This document shows, piece after piece, positions 1 to 6,571 of a DNA stretch of 32,055 nucleotides. The notes under the pieces are model-generated. The model was not told the origin of the DNA. It saw only the letters and a list, made by a program, of their open reading frames with translations, and did no database searches. The stretch comes from Fibrobacter sp. (lineage in GTDB: Bacteria; Fibrobacterota; Fibrobacteria; Fibrobacterales; Fibrobacteraceae): positions 1 to 32,055 of the forward strand of contig JAFZOV010000075.1 in the NCBI GenBank assembly GCA_017550445.1, read 5' to 3'. How positions within the stretch are numbered: the stretch's first letter is position 1; every line of letters starts with the position of its first letter. The translations under genes and the position numbers were made by a program.

Positions 1-1773
1 GATAATCCAGTTGCAGAGTTCCTGAATGCCGTCGTAATCGGGGAGCGTCTTGATAAAGTCCGGCGATTTGCTGCGCTCGATGAACTTGCTCCATGCCTGT
101 TCATTCTTGGCTTCGAGTCCTAAATGTTCGTCGATGGCGCCTCGCGTCCACACCCAAATGCCTTGGTTGCGGAGTTTCGCGTGAATGCTGCGGATGGGTT
201 GCTGCGCTTCTTCCATTTCGGCCATCATGGCGTAGGCTGTGGAGGCGCTGATGTTACTATGCTTGTTGACGGGGAGCCCATTTACCAAGCGCAAGTGGTT
301 GTGGAAGGCAAGCTCGCGGAACAGGTCGCGGCAGTACCTGATGTCAGGGTCGTTTGCTTCCAAAAATCCATCGCGGGTTGCGGTGGTAAAGGCGTAATCC
401 AAGTCCACAATGGCGCGCACGGGCATGTCCATGGCGTCGAGCACCTGCATGCTCTTGCGGGTGTTGCTTACGCCGCCCTGGCGAACCAGTGCACATTTAA
501 TGAGGGCGAAGGATTGCCCGGTAATGCGTTCGAAAAGCGCCGGAAGCACGCGCCATTCGGTCTTGCCTTCGGTCAAAAGTACGTAGTCGGCAAACAGGAG
601 CTCGTTGCTATTACTGAGGCTGAACAGCATCTGTAGCTGGCTCGGAGCGTCTTGCACCACCTGGTGCACGGCGTCTTCCATTCGCTTGCGCATGTAGGTG
701 CCGCGCTCCTTGTTCTTGCGAATGAGTAGCGAGGTACTTACGTCTTCGCTGGTAACCATCTGGGCGCTGTGAGTGGCGAATACCACCTGGTAGCCTTCGT
801 TCGAAAGGTTCTTGAGTGCCACACGTACGAGTTCTACTGCTTGCGGGTGCAAGTAAAGTTCCGGCGAATCAATGAGCAACAGGGTTCGGCTCAGGTAATG
901 GTTGTGGTGATGTTTCTTGACATCTGCCAGGTAACGCACCAATGCCATCTGGATGGCGCGCTTGCTGCCTTCGCCCATGCGGCTAATGTCGCGTTCAAAG
1001 CCGTCGTCTTCGTCGATGACTTTGAGGCTTGCACTCTTGAGGAATGTCTCGAGTGTGGGCATAGGAATGTCGAATTCGACTTTAACGCTGGGGAATAGCG
1101 GCGAAAGCTTCTCGTTGACTTCCCGGTCGAAGGTGTTGATTTCTGCGGCACGGTTTTCGCTGTCGGGCGAAAGCAGGTCGCTGAATTTGTTCAAAAGTGT
1201 GTTGATTTCGTTGCCGAAACGGCGTTCCAGCGGCTTGAAAATTTCGTGAAGAAGCTTGGTGAACGCCTGGTTCCCTTCAAAGTCCCAAATGGCAATGGAT
1301 TCGGGGAACATGCGGTGATAGGCGAACTTGAACGCGTCATTGGGGCGGACCCATTCGCGCTTGTCTCCCTTGCGGTGATTGCTCGGCACGAAAACGAAAA
1401 GTTCGAGACTTTCCGGATTTTCGTTGGGGATGCGTTGCACCTTTTTGACGCGCAGGCGGCCAGGGCCTTGCGGTGTATTCTGCAAGAACGGACGCACTTC
1501 GGCGGCGTATTCTTCACCTAAACGGTTGAGCACCTGTTCCGAAATGCCGTCAAAGACGCCGATGACTTCGACAGGGCGGTTCGGGTCGTCAAAGTACGAA
1601 ATATCCAGTGAAAATTTGGACAAAAGCCAGCGAATGCCCATCAAAATGTTGGTTTTGCCGGCATTGTTGTAGCCAATGAGCGCGGTAAAGCTACTGAGCG
1701 GAAACGTCTGCCTCTGAATGGAACGCAGATTCGAAATAGTGATCTCAGATAATCTCAGTGCTTGCGGTGTCAT
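1..1773 (-). CDS. OLD-family ATP-dependent nuclease (ABC ATPase + TOPRIM), 3' end outside window
   Basis: The reading frame is open from ATG at 1773 to the left edge (591 codons, no stop), so the C-terminus is missing. Residues 34-42 read GYNNAGKTN, a Walker A P-loop. Residues 297-310 read TLLLIDSPELYLHP, the signature-side Walker B region of SMC/RecF/OLD-like ATPases. ATHSAQ follows, with the H-loop histidine at 335. A TOPRIM domain comes next, with LLTEGKTE (acidic Glu near 402) and IVDLDYA (DxD at 457-459). This order (ABC ATPase, then TOPRIM) is that of overcoming-lysogenization-defect nucleases, which bind ATP and cut DNA with metal at the TOPRIM site; many act in phage defence. The residue after the Walker B Asp is Ser rather than the usual Glu. 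No clear Shine-Dalgarno precedes the ATG. The next gene on its 3' side is outside the window, so class 1 (alone) and class 2 (Gabija-like, with a helicase) cannot be separated. Family call firm; biological role inferred. Confidence 0.88.
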   Translation of the reverse strand, partial: MTPQALRLSEITISNLRSIQRQTFPLSSFTALIGYNNAGKTNILMGIRWLLSKFSLDISYFDDPNRPVEVIGVFDGISEQVLNRLGEEYAAEVRPFLQNTPQGPGRLRVKKVQRIPNENPESLELFVFVPSNHRKGDKREWVRPNDAFKFAYHRMFPESIAIWDFEGNQAFTKLLHEIFKPLERRFGNEINTLLNKFSDLLSPDSENRAAEINTFDREVNEKLSPLFPSVKVEFDIPMPTLETFLKSASLKVIDEDDGFERDISRMGEGSKRAIQMALVRYLADVKKHHHNHYLSRTLLLIDSPELYLHPQAVELVRVALKNLSNEGYQVVFATHSAQMVTSEDVSTSLLIRKNKERGTYMRKRMEDAVHQVVQDAPSQLQMLFSLSNSNELLFADYVLLTEGKTEWRVLPALFERITGQSFALIKCALVRQGGVSNTRKSMQVLDAMDMPVRAIVDLDYAFTTATRDGFLEANDPDIRYCRDLFRELAFHNHLRLVNGLPVNKHSNISASTAYAMMAEMEEAQQPIRSIHAKLRNQGIWVWTRGAIDEHLGLEAKNEQAWSKFIERSKSPDFIKTLPDYDGIQELCNWII

Positions 1774-1889
1774 ACACTGAATGTATATAAAAACTTTAGG
1801 GCGAGAACACTAAAAATGCCGTTTTTTTACTTTTTGGCAAGTTTTGCGCGGGTCTCCCGCTTGTAACTTTTGTATTTTTGTCCCGAATT
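1774..1889. promoter_or_regulatory. Divergent intergenic region with TAnnTTTG element ahead of bamA
   Basis: This 116-bp gap separates the minus-strand OLD nuclease from bamA. On the plus strand TATTTTTG at 1873-1880 matches the Bacteroidota sigma-A -7 consensus TAnnTTTG. A small hairpin (GCGGG-TCT-CCCGC, 1848-1860), flanked by CAAG/CTTG, lies just upstream. On the minus strand the AT-rich stretch at 1778-1795 is the only promoter-like sequence for the nuclease. Transcription from the 1873-1880 element would begin near 1887, which matters for choosing the bamA start. Assigning this motif in Fibrobacterota is an inference. Confidence 0.4.
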
Positions 1890-4691
1890 TTGTTTATAGG
1901 TAGGTTTATTCTGCGCTTCCGCTGGCTGTTTTTATTTGCTGTGTTTGTAGGGCTTGCTCAGGCCCAGCTTTTGGACATGTCCGAAATGTCCGAGAGCTAT
2001 ATGGTCGAAAATAAGATCCATAAGGTCAAGGTCGAAGGAACCGTCCACATGGACGATCGCGCTGTCCTTAGCCGTATCGGTATTCGCGATGGTCAAAGCT
2101 ATTCTCCGACGGCTTTGACCGAAAAGGTGCAGTCCTCGGTGACCTCCCTTTATAAGTCCGGTCTCTTTGACGACGTGACTGCTTGGATTGACTACGTGGG
2201 TGATGGCACCGATGTGGACCTCATTTTTAAGATTAAGGAACTCCCGGCGCTGGATACTACGGTGTTCGAAGGTCCTGATGAAGTTTCCGAAGAAGATTTG
2301 AAGTTGAAAGTCCGCCTGATTCCGGGCCAGGTTTACAGCAAGAGCCAGTTGGAACGTGACCGCCAGGCTATTTTGGAATACTACCGCGCCGAAGGCTACC
2401 TACTTGCCGAAGTGGGTTACCGCGAAACTCCGGTAGACGAAAACAAGAATATGGTGACCTTCATTGTCCGCGAAGGCGAAAAGGTGAAGGTCCGTCAGTT
2501 CGATATTCAGGGTAACGACCATGTGCCTGCCGAAGATATCATGGAACACATGGTGACCAAGCTGGACCAGTGGTGGGGCGGCGGCGAATTCAAGGAAAAC
2601 ATCTTTGAAGCGGACCGCGACACGGTGTTGAATGCCATTCGCCATTTCGGTTATCTGGATGCAGAACTTACTGAATATAGCGCCGAATACCTGCCGGACT
2701 CCTCCTGCCTGTTCTACATGGGCCGCATGGTGCCGCTGGGCGAAAACCTGGAAGTTCTTTACAAGCAGTTGAACCTGGCCTTGGGTGATTCTGCCACGCC
2801 GCTTTACAAGATGGCCGGCAAACCGACCATGCAGGTGACCCACGTCTTTAGACAGCACCGCGAAGTGGGTGCGATGCCTTGGGTGACTAGACCTAAGGTC
2901 ATGGTCAAGACTGAAGAAGATGCCTGGAAAATGTTGAATGACATTATCCGTTACGAAAGTGCCCGCAAGGAACTTCTGGAAATCGTGGACGGTCGCAAGT
3001 GGAACAACCCGAAGATTAACGAGCTCCGCAAGATCAAGAAGCGTTCTACTTACGAAGAAAAACTCATGGTCCGTTACATGATCGAAGACATGTTCCCGGC
3101 CCTCAACAAGTACGACAATATCAAGACTTCTAGCGCCATTCTGGTTCATATCCACATGAACGAAGGCCGCCGGTACTATATGGGTTCGTTGCATTTCTCG
3201 GGTAACGAGGTGCTGAACGACAAGATGCTCAAGTATGCATTCCGCCTTGATAGCGGTGAAGTCTTCGATCAATACAAGTACGACGCCTCTCGCAAGGCCC
3301 TTCTGGATTCCTACCGCGAAGACGGTTACCTGTTTGCCCAGTACGAAGAAACCCGTACCTTTGAAAATGATTCTGTCGTGAACCTGTCATACAAGATGAC
3401 CGAAGGCCTGCCGGCTCAGATTCACAAGGTTCATATTCACGGCAACACCAAGACCAACGAAAAGGTGATTCGCCGCGAAGTGCGCCTGTATCCGGGTGAT
3501 ACCTATCGCCAGTCCTCTTTGGAACGTAGCTTCCGCGAAATCATGCAGCTGAACTACTTCGATATGGTCGTGCCCGACATCAAGGTGGTGGGTGAACAAG
3601 AAGTGGACCTCGACTTTACCGTGCAAGAAAAGGAAGCCGGTACCGGTCAGTTCAGCTTGGGTGTTTCTTATAGTGAAAGCGATGGCGTCGTGGGTACGGC
3701 AAGCGTGTCGATTCCGAACTGCTGTATGGGTGATGGCCAGGCCGCCTCGTTCAGCGTGGAATACGGTGCCGACAAGAAGAGTGCTTCTATTAGCTTCCAG
3801 GAACCCTGGTTCCTCGACAAGCCCATTACCTTGGGTACAAGCCTCAGCTATTCTTGGTGGAACATGTCCAAGTACGATGACCCCGACATTACCCGTTACG
3901 GTGGTTCTGTTTACTTGGGTAAGCGCCTCAAGTGGCCCGATGACTACTTCTATGGCCAGATCGGTTACAGCTGGCTCATGAACAAGCAGGGTCCCAACAT
4001 CGACGACAGCTACGTGGTTTACACCGGTGTGGAATCTGCTTTGAACTTCCGCCTGTTGCGTGATGACAAGAACCTGCCGCAGTTCCCCACCGAAGGTTCC
4101 CGCTATGTGCTGGATATCCAGTGGGCTGACGACGCCTTGTTCAGCGACTTCAACTTCGTGAAGACGGAACTTACCATCAAGTGGTGGTTCCCCCTGTTCC
4201 GCGACCGCTTGGCGATTGCTCTTACCAACCAGTACGGTGTGATTATTGGTGACCAGTTGCAGTACCGCACTCTTTACACCATGGGCGGTGTCATGGGTTA
4301 CGAAGGTATGATGCGTGGTTACAGCTCGGGCTCTATCGGCTACCGTCGTTTGGGCCGCAGCTACCAGTACACGGGTGCTGAACTTCAGCTTGGCCTTGTG
4401 CCCCAGACCTTCTACCTGTTGCCCTTCTTCTTCGATGCAGGTAACGTATTCGGTGAACGCTACAACCCGCGTACCAAGGTCCCGAAGCCGAGCAGAAGTC
4501 CGCTTAGCGAATGGGATCCCACCAGCCTCAAGAAGGATATCGGTTTCGGTTTCCGCGTGATTGTGCCGATGCTCGGTATTATCGGATTCGACTTTGCCTG
4601 GCCGCTTGATGTGGGCGAAACCTATAGCGGTACTCAGCGCACCGAAGTGGGCGACATGCAGTTCAACTTTGTTATCGGTCAGGGATTCTAA
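1890..4691 (+). CDS. bamA: Outer membrane protein assembly factor BamA (Omp85 family)
   Basis: BamA inserts beta-barrel proteins into the outer membrane. Numbered from an upstream in-frame TTG at 1878 (937 residues), a signal sequence ends near AQA|Q (residue 30). POTRA domains lie at about 47-120, 123-199, 202-276 (continued at 419-431), 432-509 and 513-584, and a 16-strand-type barrel runs from 588 to the C-terminal Phe (GQGF). The conserved RGY motif of barrel loop L6 is at 813-815. The protein is longer than E. coli BamA (810) largely because about 140 residues (277-418) interrupt the third POTRA. There is no ATG before the signal sequence. TTG at 1878 overlaps the TAnnTTTG element and would lie upstream of the expected transcript start, so TTG 1890 is used here (933 residues); a rarer start after the AGGTAGG at 1898-1904 is also possible. 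skp follows after 9 bp, the usual bamA-skp pairing. Function is secure; the start is not. Confidence 0.95.
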   Translation: MFIGRFILRFRWLFLFAVFVGLAQAQLLDMSEMSESYMVENKIHKVKVEGTVHMDDRAVLSRIGIRDGQSYSPTALTEKVQSSVTSLYKSGLFDDVTAWIDYVGDGTDVDLIFKIKELPALDTTVFEGPDEVSEEDLKLKVRLIPGQVYSKSQLERDRQAILEYYRAEGYLLAEVGYRETPVDENKNMVTFIVREGEKVKVRQFDIQGNDHVPAEDIMEHMVTKLDQWWGGGEFKENIFEADRDTVLNAIRHFGYLDAELTEYSAEYLPDSSCLFYMGRMVPLGENLEVLYKQLNLALGDSATPLYKMAGKPTMQVTHVFRQHREVGAMPWVTRPKVMVKTEEDAWKMLNDIIRYESARKELLEIVDGRKWNNPKINELRKIKKRSTYEEKLMVRYMIEDMFPALNKYDNIKTSSAILVHIHMNEGRRYYMGSLHFSGNEVLNDKMLKYAFRLDSGEVFDQYKYDASRKALLDSYREDGYLFAQYEETRTFENDSVVNLSYKMTEGLPAQIHKVHIHGNTKTNEKVIRREVRLYPGDTYRQSSLERSFREIMQLNYFDMVVPDIKVVGEQEVDLDFTVQEKEAGTGQFSLGVSYSESDGVVGTASVSIPNCCMGDGQAASFSVEYGADKKSASISFQEPWFLDKPITLGTSLSYSWWNMSKYDDPDITRYGGSVYLGKRLKWPDDYFYGQIGYSWLMNKQGPNIDDSYVVYTGVESALNFRLLRDDKNLPQFPTEGSRYVLDIQWADDALFSDFNFVKTELTIKWWFPLFRDRLAIALTNQYGVIIGDQLQYRTLYTMGGVMGYEGMMRGYSSGSIGYRRLGRSYQYTGAELQLGLVPQTFYLLPFFFDAGNVFGERYNPRTKVPKPSRSPLSEWDPTSLKKDIGFGFRVIVPMLGIIGFDFAWPLDVGETYSGTQRTEVGDMQFNFVIGQGF

Positions 4692-4700
4692 GGAGGCTTT

Positions 4701-5216
4701 ATGCTTAAGCGTCTGCTGATAGTTTTAGTGCTTGCGTTTGCGACCGTGTCGTTTGCCGAAGACGGTCTGCGCATTGCGCATGTGGATTCCAAGCTGATTT
4801 TTGACGGCTATAAGGGCACCAAGAAGGCCCAGGAAGAATATGACCGTCAGGTGGCTAAGTGGGAACAGCAGGGCAACTTGCTGCAGAAGGAACTCGCTGC
4901 TATCAAGGAAAAGCTGGACAAGCAGGTGCTGATGCTCAGCGACGAAAAGAAGCGCGAGCTGGAAGCCGAGTATAACAAGAAGGATATGGAACTCAAGAAC
5001 TTTATTGACCGCGTGTATGGTCGTAAGGGCGAACTGATTTCTGAAAACGAGAAGGTGAGCGGCCCGATTATCCAGTTGATCCGCAAGGCCATTAACGAAA
5101 TCGCTTTGCAGGAAGGCTACGACATGGTGGTGGACCGTGCTACCGGTGCCGTGGTGTTCTGGAAGAAAGAAAACGACCTGACCCAGAAGGTTCTGGATTA
5201 TCTGAACAACAGATAA
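4701..5216 (+). CDS. skp: Periplasmic chaperone Skp/OmpH family
   Basis: This 171-residue protein has a clear signal peptide (basic MLKR, hydrophobic LLIVLVLAFATVS, cleavage near SFA|ED). The IAHVDSKLIFDGYKGTKKAQ start of the mature domain is typical of OmpH/Skp. A long, charged coiled-coil stretch (about 40-115) forms the tentacles that hold unfolded outer-membrane proteins, and a C-terminal beta/helix part (about 118-171) closes the trimer body. Its length matches the family (about 160-180). It carries a strong Shine-Dalgarno, AGGAGG, a few bases before ATG and begins 9 bp after the bamA stop, so the two are almost certainly co-transcribed. Skp delivers barrels to BamA, so the operon makes functional sense. 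A hairpin ends the unit shortly after the stop codon. Confidence 0.93.
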   Translation: MLKRLLIVLVLAFATVSFAEDGLRIAHVDSKLIFDGYKGTKKAQEEYDRQVAKWEQQGNLLQKELAAIKEKLDKQVLMLSDEKKRELEAEYNKKDMELKNFIDRVYGRKGELISENEKVSGPIIQLIRKAINEIALQEGYDMVVDRATGAVVFWKKENDLTQKVLDYLNNR

Positions 5217-5237
5217 TTTAATGAATGATTAAAAATT

Positions 5238-5272
5238 AAAATGAACAATGAAAGAACTTCATTGTTCATTTT
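5238..5272. terminator. 15-bp perfect stem-loop between convergent genes
   Basis: The perfect inverted repeat pairs 5238-5252 with 5258-5272 (core ATGAACAATGAA / TTCATTGTTCAT) around a 5-nt loop AGAAC. On the plus strand the 3' arm runs into TTTT, so it can terminate skp. On the minus strand the A-rich flank becomes a T-rich tail (TTTTAATTTTTAA), so it can also serve the convergent sugar transferase. The stem is AT-rich and overlaps the first heptamer units of the adjoining array. The structure is certain; its role as a terminator is inferred. Confidence 0.6.
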
Positions 5273-5332
5273 TCATTATTCATTGCACACTACACATTGC
5301 GCATTGCACATCCCACACCGCACATTCCACAT
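5256..5332. repeat. 7-bp tandem repeat array (NNNNCAT), 11 in-phase units
   Basis: From 5256 to 5332 the sequence divides into eleven 7-bp units with consensus NNNNCAT. Four -TCAT units (for example TGTTCAT, TATTCAT) are followed by seven -CACAT-like units (TACACAT, TGCACAT, TCCACAT, with CACAC or GCAT variants). The array ends 1 bp before the stop codon of the minus-strand sugar transferase, so in that gene's direction it begins with ATGTGNN units and ends in the foldback at 5238-5272. The same architecture recurs at 13036-13128. It is neither coding nor a CRISPR, since units are too short and contiguous. Confidence 0.85.
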
Positions 5333-5333
5333 C

Positions 5334-6506
5334 TTAGTACGCGCCTTCGCCTTTAAATACGACCTTGAAGGTTTTCAGAATCAGGGCAAAGTCATCGCCC
5401 AATTTTCCGTTGCGCTTGATGTAGTCGTTGTCCAGGCGCATCTGGCCTTCGAAGCTGATGTTACTGCGGCCGCTGACCTGCCAAATGCAGGTGAGACCTG
5501 GCGTTACGGAAAGACGCATGCGGTGCCAGGGCTCGTATTCCGCCACTTCGGACGGAATCGGCGGACGCGGCCCCACGATAGACATGTCACCTTTGATGAT
5601 ATTGAAAAACTGCGGCAGTTCGTCGAGGCTGAACTTGCGGAGCACGTGGCCGAACGGATAGATACGCGGGTCGTTCTTCATCTTGAAGGTCTTGCCGCCC
5701 GTTTCGTTTTGGGCCATCAGTTCTTTTTTGCGTTCTTCTGCGTCCACGTACATGCTGCGGAACTTGTACATGGTGAACAGCTTGCCGTTCTTGCCTACGC
5801 GGGTCTGCTTGAAGATGACCGGACCCTTGGGGTCACTGATTTTGACCGCGGCGGCGCAGAATAGTAACAGGGGAGAGCAGAGCACAATTGCAAAGCTCGT
5901 GCAGGCCACGTCCACAAATCGCTTGACCATGTGACGGTAGCGGATTGTGTGCGGGTGTTCCCAGATGTGGTCGAGGTTCAGGCGCGTGAGCGAGAAGAAT
6001 CGTCCGTTTGCGCTGTTGAAATCGCTAATCTTGCCTTCCAGTTCCAGGTTCTCTTTTTCCTGGAGTCCCGTATAGATGTAGGCCTCGAAAATGGGTTTCT
6101 TGGGGTTGATGCGGAGTGTCTGAATCAGGCCCGCGTCATTCAACTTGTGCAGGATTTCTTTGCGGATGGATTCCAGCACCGAAAGGTCGGAATTCAGCAG
6201 GATGATGCCGAGACCGCTACCGTCAGAAAGGTAGCCCAGGACATCGATAAAGCGCAAGTGCGAAAACATGGTCAAAATGCTGATTCGCCAAGTGTTTTCG
6301 ACGGTCTTGTTGGGGCTGCCCCAACCAAAGAAGTCGTACTGGTGCGAATACATTTTGATGTACAGGAATGGCTTACGGGTGCGGTTCGCCCTCATAAATT
6401 CTTCGTTCAAACGCGTTCTAAAGAGCTTTGCCGGGTAGACAATGTTCTTCAGTTTCTGCTCATCTAAAATGGAGCCAATAGCGGGATTGACGGATTCCTG
6501 TTCCAT
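5334..6506 (-). CDS. Undecaprenyl-phosphate sugar phosphotransferase (bacterial sugar transferase) with extra N-terminal domain
   Basis: The C-terminal half (about 193-390) is a monotopic phosphoglycosyl transferase that moves a sugar-phosphate from a nucleotide sugar to undecaprenyl phosphate, the first step of exopolysaccharide, O-antigen or glycoprotein glycan assembly. It has the re-entrant membrane helix (about 196-219), KFRSM (248-252), the catalytic Asp-Glu in DELPQ (295-299), IVGPRPP (310-316) and PGLTCIWQVSGR. Instead of the usual transmembrane bundle, residues 1-190 form a soluble domain. Parts of it (RKPFLYIKMYSHQYD near 44-58; GYLSDGSGLGIILLNSDL near 91-108) resemble the frame of a GGDEF domain with a degenerate signature; this is a tentative reading. 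The ATG at 6506 has no Shine-Dalgarno, and TACATTTG lies 5 bp upstream. The sugar specificity cannot be read from sequence. The stop codon abuts a heptamer repeat array. Confidence 0.9.
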   Translation of the reverse strand: MEQESVNPAIGSILDEQKLKNIVYPAKLFRTRLNEEFMRANRTRKPFLYIKMYSHQYDFFGWGSPNKTVENTWRISILTMFSHLRFIDVLGYLSDGSGLGIILLNSDLSVLESIRKEILHKLNDAGLIQTLRINPKKPIFEAYIYTGLQEKENLELEGKISDFNSANGRFFSLTRLNLDHIWEHPHTIRYRHMVKRFVDVACTSFAIVLCSPLLLFCAAAVKISDPKGPVIFKQTRVGKNGKLFTMYKFRSMYVDAEERKKELMAQNETGGKTFKMKNDPRIYPFGHVLRKFSLDELPQFFNIIKGDMSIVGPRPPIPSEVAEYEPWHRMRLSVTPGLTCIWQVSGRSNISFEGQMRLDNDYIKRNGKLGDDFALILKTFKVVFKGEGAY

Positions 6507-6511
6507 GCCGC

Positions 6512-6519
6512 CAAATGTA
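6512..6519 (-). promoter_or_regulatory. TAnnTTTG promoter element (TACATTTG) 5 bp before the sugar transferase ATG
   Basis: Read on the minus strand, TACATTTG matches the Bacteroidota -7 consensus exactly and is followed by GCGGC and then ATG. Transcription normally starts about 5-8 nt after this element, which would place the 5' end at or next to the start codon and give a leaderless or near-leaderless mRNA. The motif is seen directly; the sigma factor usage is inferred. The rest of the 65-bp divergent gap (6507-6571) holds an AT-rich stretch and a GGGG Shine-Dalgarno for the next gene. Confidence 0.45.
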
Positions 6520-6571
6520 GAATATAAAAGTTTCTATTTTCCAATAAACCCAATAAAAAAGGGGATAATCG

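Noticed and set aside
124..1098. Plus-strand open frames within 124-1098
   Set aside because: They lie opposite the OLD nuclease, whose Walker A, Walker B, H-loop and TOPRIM motifs on the minus strand establish the coding strand.
1..1773. Calling the OLD nuclease a Gabija GajA
   Set aside because: The partner helicase GajB would lie beyond the left edge and is not visible; the gene on the other side is bamA. The sequence supports only the OLD superfamily level.
2700..3140. Frameshift or chimeric assembly within bamA
   Set aside because: The frame is continuous, codon use is unchanged, and the remaining POTRA and barrel motifs follow in order; an insertion is simpler.
2400..3272. Minus-strand open frame (290 codons) opposite bamA
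   Set aside because: It lies inside the POTRA-coding region of bamA and is explained by codon bias; the translation resembles no protein family.
5256..5332. CRISPR array
   Set aside because: Units are 7 bp, contiguous and variable, with no spacers, and no cas genes are present in the window.
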